DNA of 41,850 nt. Origin: Moorena sp. SIO3I8 (GTDB taxonomy: Bacteria > Cyanobacteriota > Cyanobacteriia > Cyanobacteriales > Coleofasciculaceae). The DNA lies in contig NZ_JAAHHW010000053.1 in assembly GCF_010692325.1 (NCBI RefSeq), positions 1 through 41,850 of the forward strand, given 5' to 3'. Positions within the stretch are counted from its first letter, which is position 1. Each line of letters starts with the position of its first letter. The notes below the pieces were generated by a model. It did no database searches and was not told the DNA's origin. It saw only the letters and a list, made by a program, of their open reading frames with translations. Both the position numbers and the translations under genes were made by a program. This document shows, piece by piece, positions 1-5,920 of the stretch.

Positions 1-146
1 TTAGGACTTACCCTATCAGGGGGTTCCCCCCCCCATCAAGAAGTTCACTATACCACTTATTCTCTACTAATAGTGTGAATACATTGTGAATGCAGAAAAT
101 ATACAAGAATTCCTAGGAAGTCATTTATGCACAGAAGGAGATCATA

Positions 147-692
147 ATGACGATTATTGAAGAATTAGCCAAGGGCTATATGACAGCTCCAGCCTATGAA
201 GCTCCTCTATCGTTACTTAGAGAGTTTCGTCAATTTGTGATTGACTTAGCAAAGGTAGAATTGCAAGGCGTCAATTTTGAGTATGTTGACTACCAACCCT
301 ACTTTCGAGGACCAGATCTATGTCTGAATGACATCAAAGCTGACTTTGAACAAGGAAATGTTAAAATCAGCGCCCAATATAATGAATCAGATCTACTAGG
401 TAAGGACGTCAACTTAATTTACCGATGTATTCATGAAAGGCATCACGTTAAACTAGATGTGGACTTTGGCTGGGAAGGCGAGTGCGCCATTGCTGCTCAC
501 ATTATGTCCTTTACAGACAACCTGTTTTTTAAGCAACTTCTCTTTAGTGAGGGGTTAGGGCAAGTGGCTGTGCGCCTCCATACAGGAGAATTTCCTGATT
601 ATCAAAAAGTAGTGCTTTTTGATGAAGAGGTTATACATTGTATGGAGAAGACAATGAAAAATGTCAGAAATATCCGATGCCAGAACCATTGA
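147..692 (+). CDS. Unrecognised 181-residue protein, coupled to ABC ATPase
   Basis: I do not recognise this family. The start is well supported: a strong Shine-Dalgarno sequence (AGAAGGAG) lies 7-14 bases upstream of the ATG. The protein is soluble, with no signal peptide or membrane segment. A histidine-rich HERHH motif lies near residue 96, followed by a tryptophan/glycine-containing stretch and two Cys residues; it could bind a metal, but I cannot name a matching peptidase or hydrolase family. The last 16 bases overlap the preferred start (677) of the ABC ATPase downstream, which suggests translational coupling and a shared role. The final ~12 residues (KNVRNIRCQNH) look non-conserved and may only reflect the overlap. 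Confidence 0.75.
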   Translation: MTIIEELAKGYMTAPAYEAPLSLLREFRQFVIDLAKVELQGVNFEYVDYQPYFRGPDLCLNDIKADFEQGNVKISAQYNESDLLGKDVNLIYRCIHERHHVKLDVDFGWEGECAIAAHIMSFTDNLFFKQLLFSEGLGQVAVRLHTGEFPDYQKVVLFDEEVIHCMEKTMKNVRNIRCQNH

Positions 693-1459
693 TCGAACTG
701 AAGGGAGTGAGCAAATCGTTTGGAAGCAATGTCATTTTGAATCAGTTGGATCTGAAAATTTATCAGGGTGATGCCCTAGTCATTATTGGTCCTTCTGGAA
801 CCGGCAAATCAACAATTCTTCGGATTATTGCTGGCTTACTACCTGCTGATGTCGGTGAAGTTTATGTTAAAGGGCAACGGCGCTCCGGTTTAATAGAAGA
901 TGCTCAAGACCGCATTGGCATTGGTATGGTATTTCAGCAGGCAGCTTTGTTTGACTCGCTGACGGTGGAAGAGAATGTGGGTTTCTTGCTTTACCAGCAC
1001 TCTAAACTACCACATCATCGAATTAGGAAATTGGTTAATCAAAGTCTGGAGATGGTAGGGTTATCTGGTGTTGGAGACCGCTACCCAGCTGAGTTATCAG
1101 GAGGTATGCGCAAACGAGTCAGTTTTGCCCGTGCTATAATTTCTAATCCTGATAATCCCAGGGACAACCCAGAGGTGTTACTCTACGACGAACCAACCGC
1201 TGGACTTGACCCGATCGCCTCAACAGTGATTGAAGATTTAGTGCGCCAGATACAACGGGAAGAAAACGCTTGTAGTACTTACCTAATGGTTACCCATCAG
1301 GAGAGTACAATTCGCCGCACCGCTGACCGGGTTGTTTTCCTCTACAAAGGCAAAGTACAGTGGTCCGGCAGCGTTGGGGAGATAGATACCACAGATAATC
1401 CTCTAGTGCAGCAATTCTTTAGTGCCAGTACCACTGGTCCAATTCAAGTAGTAGGTTGA
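677..1459 (+). CDS. MlaF-type ABC transporter ATP-binding protein
   Basis: ATPase subunit of a lipid/toluene-tolerance (Mla/MCE-type) ABC importer, acting at the inner face of the plasma or thylakoid membrane. From the start at 677 (MPEPLIELKGV) the protein has 260 residues, normal for the family. Walker A is GPSGTGKST (about 38-46), the Q-loop is in VFQQAALFDSLTV, the signature is LSGGMRKRVSFARA, Walker B is VLLYDEPTAGLDP, and the H-loop lies in MVTHQ. The SLTVEENVGF pattern and LSGGMRKR signature are typical of MlaF. An in-frame ATG at 638 would add 13 residues lying inside the upstream gene; 677 fits family N-termini better. No permease or MCE-domain gene is adjacent, so partners must be encoded elsewhere. 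Confidence 0.9.
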   Translation: MPEPLIELKGVSKSFGSNVILNQLDLKIYQGDALVIIGPSGTGKSTILRIIAGLLPADVGEVYVKGQRRSGLIEDAQDRIGIGMVFQQAALFDSLTVEENVGFLLYQHSKLPHHRIRKLVNQSLEMVGLSGVGDRYPAELSGGMRKRVSFARAIISNPDNPRDNPEVLLYDEPTAGLDPIASTVIEDLVRQIQREENACSTYLMVTHQESTIRRTADRVVFLYKGKVQWSGSVGEIDTTDNPLVQQFFSASTTGPIQVVG

Positions 1460-1503
1460 CTCTAGGTCAGGAGACTGTATTGATTAATTTGGTTAGGTTC
1501 ATT

Positions 1504-1540
1504 GGCTCTAGGTTGAATGGCTCTAGGCTAAGCGGCTCTA
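1504..1540 (+). repeat. 15-bp tandem repeat, 2.5 units
   Basis: Two full 15-base units beginning GGCTCTAGG, followed by a partial third (GGCTCTA), lie directly before the remnant of an amidohydrolase gene. Confidence 0.8.
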
Positions 1541-1775
1541 ATTACTAGTCAATCACCAGGACCTGTGTTAGCCATTCGGGCTGATCTCGATGCCCTGCAG
1601 ATTCAAGCAACAAAATGATCAGGTGCGACCCGTGGCGAATTTAATTCTTAATGGTAAGAGCGCACCTATGCCTTATCAGTCACAGCATGATGGTCGAATG
1701 TATCCTTGCGGTCATGATCGACATACTCCGATCTGCCACAACAGGAGTTTGACAAAGTTGCTGCCAACTTGCTAG
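1538..1775 (+). pseudogene. Remnant of M20D amidohydrolase (N-acyl-amino-acid hydrolase)
   Basis: Two fragments of an M20D peptidase are readable. Bases 1541-1609 encode ITSQSPGPVLAIRADLDAL, which matches the family's VLAIRADMDAL block; bases 1671-1740 encode PYQSQHDGRMYPCGHDRHT, which matches the metal-site block YRSQHDGxMHACGHDGHT. Between them sits a 47-bp inverted-repeat element (1621-1667), and the two fragments are in different frames. The rest of the roughly 400-codon gene is missing on both sides. A frame beginning near 1738 (QEFDKVAANLLD, then stop) may be a shifted C-terminal piece. A perfect 7-bp hairpin (1782-1800, CGTAGTC/GACTACG) follows. The metal-site motif is degraded (HDRHT for HDGHT), so the remnant cannot be functional. 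Confidence 0.8.
1621..1667 (+). repeat. 47-bp element with terminal inverted repeats, copy 1
   Basis: Begins AGGTGCG and ends CGCACCT, so the 7-bp ends are exact inverted repeats. It is identical over its length to copy 2 at 1859. It interrupts the amidohydrolase remnant between the RADLDAL and SQHDG blocks. It is too small to encode anything and is probably a non-autonomous mobile or palindromic repeat. Confidence 0.85.
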
Positions 1776-1858
1776 ACTAAACGTAGTCATAACGACTACG
1801 CATAATAGCCGCTTTCCTTAGATAATTGGTAGCTTTCACGACAAAAAATCACAACTTG

Positions 1859-1905
1859 AGGTGCGACCCGTGGCGAATTTAATTCTTAATGGTAAGAGCG
1901 CACCT
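1859..1905 (+). repeat. 47-bp element with terminal inverted repeats, copy 2
   Basis: Same sequence as copy 1, with AGGTGCG and CGCACCT ends, in a non-coding stretch 190 bases downstream and in the same orientation. Confidence 0.85.
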
Positions 1906-1958
1906 AACCTACTGAAACACTAAGCACTCAGCTTGGTTGACGGTTGACAGTCAACCAG

Positions 1959-2010
1959 ACTCAGCACTCAGCACTCAGAAATCAGTACTCAGCAATCAGC
2001 AATCAGCACT
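1959..2010 (+). repeat. Heptad tandem array, ACTCAGC/AATCAGC
   Basis: Seven consecutive 7-base units in perfect register: ACTCAGC twice, then ACTCAGA, AATCAGT, ACTCAGC and AATCAGC twice, ending in a partial unit. It ends 24 bases before the FMN reductase start, so it occupies that gene's promoter or leader region. Confidence 0.9.
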
Positions 2011-2033
2011 ATAGTTAAACAGAGGTTAGTGAG

Positions 2034-2570
2034 ATGGTGAACATTGTTGGAATTAGTGGTAGTTTACGTCCTGAATCCTATAGCTATCATGCTCTAGAGC
2101 ATGCCATAGACCGAGTGAAAGCTCATGGTATATCCACTGAAATCCTTGACTTGCGTCAGATGCAATTACCATTTTGCACTGGTGATAGTGACTATGCAGA
2201 CTATCCAGATGTCACCCGATTACAGGAAACCGTGAAGCAAGCTGATGGCTTAATTCTGGCAACACCGGAATATCACGGTAGTGTCAGTGGTGTACTTAAA
2301 AATGCCCTAGATTTGATGAGTTTTGAACATCTCGAAGGCAAAGTTACCGGTTTGATTAGTGTATTGGGGGGTCAGTCTAATAGTAACGCTCTCAATGACC
2401 TACGGATAATTATGCGCTGGGTACATAGTTGGGTCATTCCAGAGCAAATTGCCATTGGTCAGGCTTGGAAAGCCTTTGGTGAAGATGGCAAGCTTTTGGA
2501 TAAAAAACTCTCCGAGCGCTTCGATAAATTTGCTGAAAGTTTGGTAGCAAATACTCAGAAGTTAAGGTAA
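2034..2570 (+). CDS. NADPH-dependent FMN reductase family protein
   Basis: Flavodoxin-like NAD(P)H:FMN/quinone reductase (ChrR/AzoR-like superfamily), a soluble cytosolic enzyme that reduces flavin, quinone or azo substrates. The phosphate-binding loop GISGSLRPESYS is at residues 6-17 and the isoalloxazine-binding motif TPEYHGSVSGVLKNALD lies around residues 82-98; both are intact. At 178 residues it has the normal length. The start ATG follows GGTTAGTGAG, a weak Shine-Dalgarno sequence. An arsenic locus lies 31 kb away, but this protein is shorter than ArsH and lacks its N-terminal extension, so I do not call it arsH. The physiological substrate cannot be told from sequence. Confidence 0.9.
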   Translation: MVNIVGISGSLRPESYSYHALEHAIDRVKAHGISTEILDLRQMQLPFCTGDSDYADYPDVTRLQETVKQADGLILATPEYHGSVSGVLKNALDLMSFEHLEGKVTGLISVLGGQSNSNALNDLRIIMRWVHSWVIPEQIAIGQAWKAFGEDGKLLDKKLSERFDKFAESLVANTQKLR

Positions 2571-2651
2571 GCTCAAATCCGCTTAGGGACTTGGGTGTAA
2601 AAAAAATACCAATTAAATTAGGGTGGGCAAACTATAGCAATTCTCATTTTG

Positions 2652-2720
2652 AGGTGCGACCCGTGGCGAATTTAATTCGCCGTTCGCGTAGCGCTCCTAC
2701 GGAGAACGGAAAGCGCACCT
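2652..2720 (+). repeat. Inverted-repeat element, copy 3, with internal palindrome
   Basis: Shares the first ~27 bases (from AGGTGCGACCCGTGG) and the final CGCACCT with copies 1 and 2, but the middle is replaced by a ~30-base palindrome: CCGTTC...GAACGG outside and CGTAG...CTACG inside. It looks like a second repeat type nested in, or swapped into, the first. Confidence 0.8.
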
Positions 2721-2847
2721 ATTGGGTTTTAGGGAGCAGGGACTGAGGCCGTAGGCCACGCGGGGCGCGTTCGGAGCTGGGAGTAGCGCTGCATGGCTTC
2801 GTCCCTTGAATTTGGAAATTTGGAAATACCATTACACCCATTGCTAT

Positions 2848-2897
2848 AAAAAAAACTGGCTGTGTTGTGAAGGGTGTTACCCCTCACAGCACAGCCA
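2848..2897 (-). terminator. Rho-independent terminator of the Crp/Fnr gene
   Basis: Read on the minus strand, an 18-bp stem (2880-2897 with 2857-2874, one G-U and one mismatch) with a 5-base loop is followed by GCCAGTTTTTTTT. The eight-T run makes it a textbook intrinsic terminator about 150 bases downstream of the minus-strand regulator. The space between 2721 and 3050 otherwise contains no convincing gene. Confidence 0.75.
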
Positions 2898-3050
2898 AGC
2901 TGATCATCAATTACGGCACAGGATGGCTGATTTGTGCGATCTGTTAGGTATGTCTTTATTAAAAAGCAATTTACCATGGCTGTGTTGCCAGTTTGGCAGT
3001 AAATTAGATTTCCACTGCACTTACTCGAACACAAGTATCTATAAGTGTAC

Positions 3051-3776
3051 CTAATTAGGAGTTATCTTAGGTACTGAGTCACCTGATAAGCAAATTAAAT
3101 TATCCTTCTGAGTGTTGATGATTCCCCGTTGGCGAAGCTTTCCGATCAAGCGAGTGACAGTCACGCGGGTGGAGCCAATGGCACTACCGATTTGTGCATG
3201 AGTTAAGGGAAATGGTAAGCAGTAACCTTCCTGACACGGTTCCCCGAACTCTTCAACCAATAGTATGAGGAATCCCAAGAGCCGATCAATGGTTCGTCGC
3301 TGTCCTAAGGTACTCAGCCACAGTAGTTTGCGTTGATGCTGAAGCCTAAATGCATCTAAGATCTCCCGTCGGAAGTGTGGCCAGTTGTCTAAGTCATCCC
3401 AGTACATCCATACCACAGCAGTTTGCTCAACGTGGGAGTAAGCCTGAAGTGTGAAGGGTGAAAGGGCAACAATTTCAAAAGGCTGACCCGCACCAATGAA
3501 TCCTAAAAATGCTTCTTCCATATTCTGATGGGAGCATTGAGATCCAGAAAAATTGGGGCTAGCGCTGACTTGAGAAGTACCCACCAAACGGATTGCCCCC
3601 CGCTCTACCAAATACAACAACCCAGGACGGGTAGGAATCCGCTCATCTTTGCTAAACGTCCTATAACGGTAGTGTTCCTGTCCCCAATCTAAGATCCTTT
3701 GCCAAGTTACAAAGGGTCGGGATGCCTCTAATGGGTCGGATGGTGAATACATAAGCTCCGAGCCTGATGGATACAC
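3051..3776 (-). CDS. Crp/Fnr-family transcriptional regulator
   Basis: DNA-binding regulator with an N-terminal cupin-like sensor domain and a C-terminal winged helix. The helix-turn-helix is clear (about residues 186-215: LTHAQIGSAIGSTRVTVTRL), and the STRVTVTR recognition helix resembles that of cyanobacterial NtcA. The sensor half is unlike NtcA or SyCRP1: it has an insertion (SQVSASPNFSGSQCSHQN) and I cannot identify the conserved cAMP or 2-oxoglutarate residues, so the ligand is unknown. The start may be the ATG at 3776 or the in-frame one at 3752. The divergent gene begins at 3796, so the two promoters must overlap the 5' ends of both genes. Confidence 0.88.
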   Translation of the reverse strand: MYPSGSELMYSPSDPLEASRPFVTWQRILDWGQEHYRYRTFSKDERIPTRPGLLYLVERGAIRLVGTSQVSASPNFSGSQCSHQNMEEAFLGFIGAGQPFEIVALSPFTLQAYSHVEQTAVVWMYWDDLDNWPHFRREILDAFRLQHQRKLLWLSTLGQRRTIDRLLGFLILLVEEFGEPCQEGYCLPFPLTHAQIGSAIGSTRVTVTRLIGKLRQRGIINTQKDNLICLSGDSVPKITPN

Positions 3777-3795
3777 AAGTTTATCTAGATCTTAC

Positions 3796-4767
3796 ATGGA
3801 CTCCAAAGTAACAAAAAATACCTTGATGAGTAGCTCATGGCGCGTAAATTTGTCAGGTAATTCTGCTGCCCTGAGTACCCGATTACAACAACAGATATCG
3901 AGAGCAATGGTATATTCTGGTATTCCCCAGTTGATATTGGAAACGATTCCTTTAGAACGCTGCTCAGATAATACTGGTGTAGCATATCGCTCAGCGATCG
4001 CTCTCAAGCTTTCTCGCGCCATGCAGCAAAGTCCTCTAGCCATTGCTGATCAGTTAACTGTATCTTTGCCAACCATAACTCAAGATGGTGGGAAACAAAA
4101 CTTGATCGAATTCGAGGTTGAAGTAGCTCCTCCAGGCTGGATTAATTTTTGGCTGACAGATCAGGGGTTAGCAACTTGGTTACAAGATTGGATTCAACCT
4201 TCAACAGATACGCTGATTAGCTTTCGGCCTCAACAAGGTCAAAAAAATCTCTTGCCCTACTTAGAACTTAACACTCAGCACTCAGGACTCTTCTGGCAAG
4301 ATACTTCCAAGATCTTTAGAGTTCAGTATGCCCATGCTCGTTGCTGCTCACTCCTGCACTTGGCTCATCGCCAGGGCCTAATCCAGATTCAGAGTATGGA
4401 CTTGAAAACCTCTAGGGGACTGATAGTTGTGCCATATCCAATTCCCTGGTTAAAAGACGACCTAGGAACAGGGACAAATCAGCCGCTTATACAGTTGCTC
4501 CATCCAGCAGAAAGACTTTTGATTGGTCAACTTATTGACTTGACAGACTACTTGAGTGGAACCGAATCAAAGAATTGGCTAAAGTTGGCAAGTTCTGTGA
4601 GTAATGCGTTTGAGCAGTTCTACCGTAGATGTCGCATTTGGGGGGAGGTGAAACACCAGACCCCTAGGCTGGCTCAAGCAAGGTTAGGATTAGTGGGAGT
4701 AACTCAAGTAGTTTTGCGATCGCTTCTAGAAGACCAACTGGGTGTCCCTGCACCAGGTGAACTTTGA
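3796..4767 (+). CDS. ArgRS-like DALR-domain protein lacking the catalytic core
   Basis: The first ~120 residues resemble the N-terminal (Add1) domain of arginyl-tRNA synthetase (AYRSAIALKLSRAMQQSP, then APPGWINFWLT). Residues 174-323 match the C-terminal anticodon-binding DALR domain (FRVQYAHARCCSLL, with the YAHAR block). The ~300-residue Rossmann catalytic domain with HIGH and KMSKS, which belongs between them, is absent and replaced by a ~50-residue linker, so the protein cannot charge tRNA. It may bind tRNA(Arg), regulate translation, or serve another RNA-binding role; that is inference. A short heptad repeat (4273-4290) encodes part of the linker. An alternative start is ATG 3826. Proteins annotated only as 'DALR anticodon-binding domain' are, to my knowledge, found in other cyanobacteria. 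Confidence 0.85.
   Translation: MDSKVTKNTLMSSSWRVNLSGNSAALSTRLQQQISRAMVYSGIPQLILETIPLERCSDNTGVAYRSAIALKLSRAMQQSPLAIADQLTVSLPTITQDGGKQNLIEFEVEVAPPGWINFWLTDQGLATWLQDWIQPSTDTLISFRPQQGQKNLLPYLELNTQHSGLFWQDTSKIFRVQYAHARCCSLLHLAHRQGLIQIQSMDLKTSRGLIVVPYPIPWLKDDLGTGTNQPLIQLLHPAERLLIGQLIDLTDYLSGTESKNWLKLASSVSNAFEQFYRRCRIWGEVKHQTPRLAQARLGLVGVTQVVLRSLLEDQLGVPAPGEL
4273..4290 (+). repeat. Heptad repeat inside a coding region
   Basis: ACTCAGC-ACTCAGG-ACTC, the same family as the array at 1959-2010, read in frame as residues ~160-165 (TQHSGL) of the DALR protein, in the linker where the catalytic core is missing. Confidence 0.75.
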
Positions 4768-4793
4768 CCGAAAAAAAAATTTTGCCAAAGGGG

Positions 4794-4823
4794 TTGACAA
4801 ATCCAGAAAGCTTTCGGTATATT
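4794..4823 (+). promoter_or_regulatory. Sigma-70-type promoter of the Yfr2-like RNA
   Basis: TTGACA (4794-4799), an 18-base spacer and TATATT (4818-4823) predict a transcription start near 4829. No open reading frame follows; the structured RNA does. Confidence 0.7.
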
Positions 4824-4828
4824 TACGG

Positions 4829-4892
4829 ATGTGTGAGGAGCGAACCAGTCAGGGAACCGAGACGAAACACGGCCAGTCGTCGGTTCCCTTTC
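4829..4892 (+). ncRNA. yfr2: Candidate Yfr2-family small RNA
   Basis: The predicted transcript is about 64 bases long. Its unpaired 5' part contains GTGTGAGGAG, the exact complement of the CTCCTCACAC core that is ultraconserved in the cyanobacterial RNA Yfr1. It is followed by a hairpin: GGGAACCGA (4852-4860) pairs with TCGGTTCCC (4880-4888), with GACGAAACACGGCCAG in the upper stem and loop, then TTTCT. A loop with GAAACA and a GGTTCCC-TTT 3' stem is the layout I know for Yfr2-type RNAs. Identification rests on remembered family features, not on a covariance search. Confidence 0.7.
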
Positions 4893-5308
4893 TGATTTAA
4901 TTACCTGATTTAATTGTCTGATTTAATTAGCGCAGGCAGATCCCGCCGTTAGTGAAGCTGGCTTTATAAGCAAACGGGGGCTCTTTGACCTAAGCAAATA
5001 ATTGACCTAAGCAAATAGCCAGGGCTGGGATGGGTGAGGCTGAGATTGGGGAGAAGCCCACTCTTACCAGACACAGAAGTTTCAGAGTATTTCACATAAA
5101 AAAAATTAGGATAGGGAGATGTGGGTGGTTTCAGGTCACTGGCTTGACTGGTAACCAAAATTTATTTTGTGTGTTTTTATTATATTTTATTTGTTATTGC
5201 TCCTTTGTAATCAGCCGAAAGTCTCGCGGCAGCAGAAATGACACGTGACCAATGACTAATCACCAATGACTAAGACTAATGACTAAAATCAGGAATAGCT
5301 AAAGAACT
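4893..5308. other. Non-coding spacer upstream of psaD
   Basis: No convincing gene. It holds three near-copies of CTGATTTAATT (4891-4929), a direct repeat TTGACCTAAGCAAATA (about 4986-5018) and imperfect heptads based on AATGACT (5250-5285). Short open frames here have no recognisable content. Confidence 0.6.
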
Positions 5309-5326
5309 GTTACAGTTCTTGACAAA
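5309..5326 (+). promoter_or_regulatory. HLR1-like (RpaB) site upstream of psaD
   Basis: GTTACAGT-TC-TTGACAAA fits the HLR1 pattern of two (G/T)TTACA(T/A)(T/A) repeats separated by two bases, with one mismatch in each half. HLR1 elements are established in photosystem I promoters under RpaB control. The site also overlaps a perfect 8-bp inverted repeat (5302-5309 and 5313-5320, AAGAACTG/CAGTTCTT) and lies about 75 bases before the psaD start. Confidence 0.45.
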
Positions 5327-5397
5327 GTAGCCAGACAGGTATGAACTCGATGATAGCATTCCCTTGAATGCCTTATTATAGACACGAGAAAAAAACT

Positions 5398-5826
5398 ATG
5401 GCAGAAGAACTGACGGGACAAACTCCCATATTTGGTGGTAGCACTGGCGGATTGCTGACCAAAGCTGAAGTTGAAGAAAAATACGCTATCACCTGGACAA
5501 GCTCAAAAGAGCAAGTGTTTGAAATGCCTACTGGTGGCGCTGCCATCATGAATGAAGGGGAAAACTTGCTCTACTTAGCTCGTAAGGAACAGTGTCTGGC
5601 ATTGGGAACCCAACTGCGGACGAAATTTAAGCCCAAAATCGAAGACTATAAAATTTACCGGGTTTATCCCAATGGTGAAATCCAGTTTCTGCATCCTGCA
5701 GATGGGGTATTCCCAGAGAAAGTCAACGAAGGGCGTCCCTATGCAGGGAAAATAGACCGCAATATTGGCAGCAACCCAGAACCTGTAACTATCAAGTTCA
5801 GTGGGAAGGCACCTCACGAGGTTTAG
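5398..5826 (+). CDS. psaD: Photosystem I subunit II
   Basis: Stromal subunit of photosystem I that forms the ferredoxin docking site together with PsaC and PsaE. The start [20 protein letters not shown] at 5398 matches PsaD N-termini exactly and gives 142 residues, the usual length; the ten extra residues of a longer frame from 5368 are not expected. The conserved middle block (residues near [19 protein letters not shown] and [17 protein letters not shown]) is intact. trpE follows 94 bases downstream on the same strand, the same order as psaD-trpE in Synechocystis 6803. Confidence 0.97.
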   Translation: MAEELTGQTPIFGGSTGGLLTKAEVEEKYAITWTSSKEQVFEMPTGGAAIMNEGENLLYLARKEQCLALGTQLRTKFKPKIEDYKIYRVYPNGEIQFLHPADGVFPEKVNEGRPYAGKIDRNIGSNPEPVTIKFSGKAPHEV

Positions 5827-5920
5827 TTCATCAGTGATAAGGTAAAGGTGAAAAAGTTGAACGTTGTGACCAACAGTTTCAGCGGTTTGCCGAATTTTTA
5901 ACCTTGAGCTGAGAAAGACC

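Noticed and set aside
1590-1775. 61-codon open frame as a gene
   Set aside because: It joins a repeat element to an out-of-frame piece of a decayed M20D gene; it is reported as a pseudogene.
2034-2570. Identification of the FMN reductase as ArsH
   Set aside because: It is too short, lacks the ArsH N-terminal extension and is 31 kb from the arsenic genes.
2729-3054. Overlapping frames on both strands (101 and 82 codons) downstream of the Crp/Fnr gene
   Set aside because: They run through an intrinsic terminator and repeats, with no family-like text.
3051-3776. Identification of the Crp/Fnr regulator as NtcA
   Set aside because: The recognition helix is similar, but the sensor half diverges strongly from NtcA and the protein is longer.
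4964-5248. Short frames of 64 and 72 codons before psaD
   Set aside because: They consist of repeat and spacer sequence without a ribosome site or recognisable domain.
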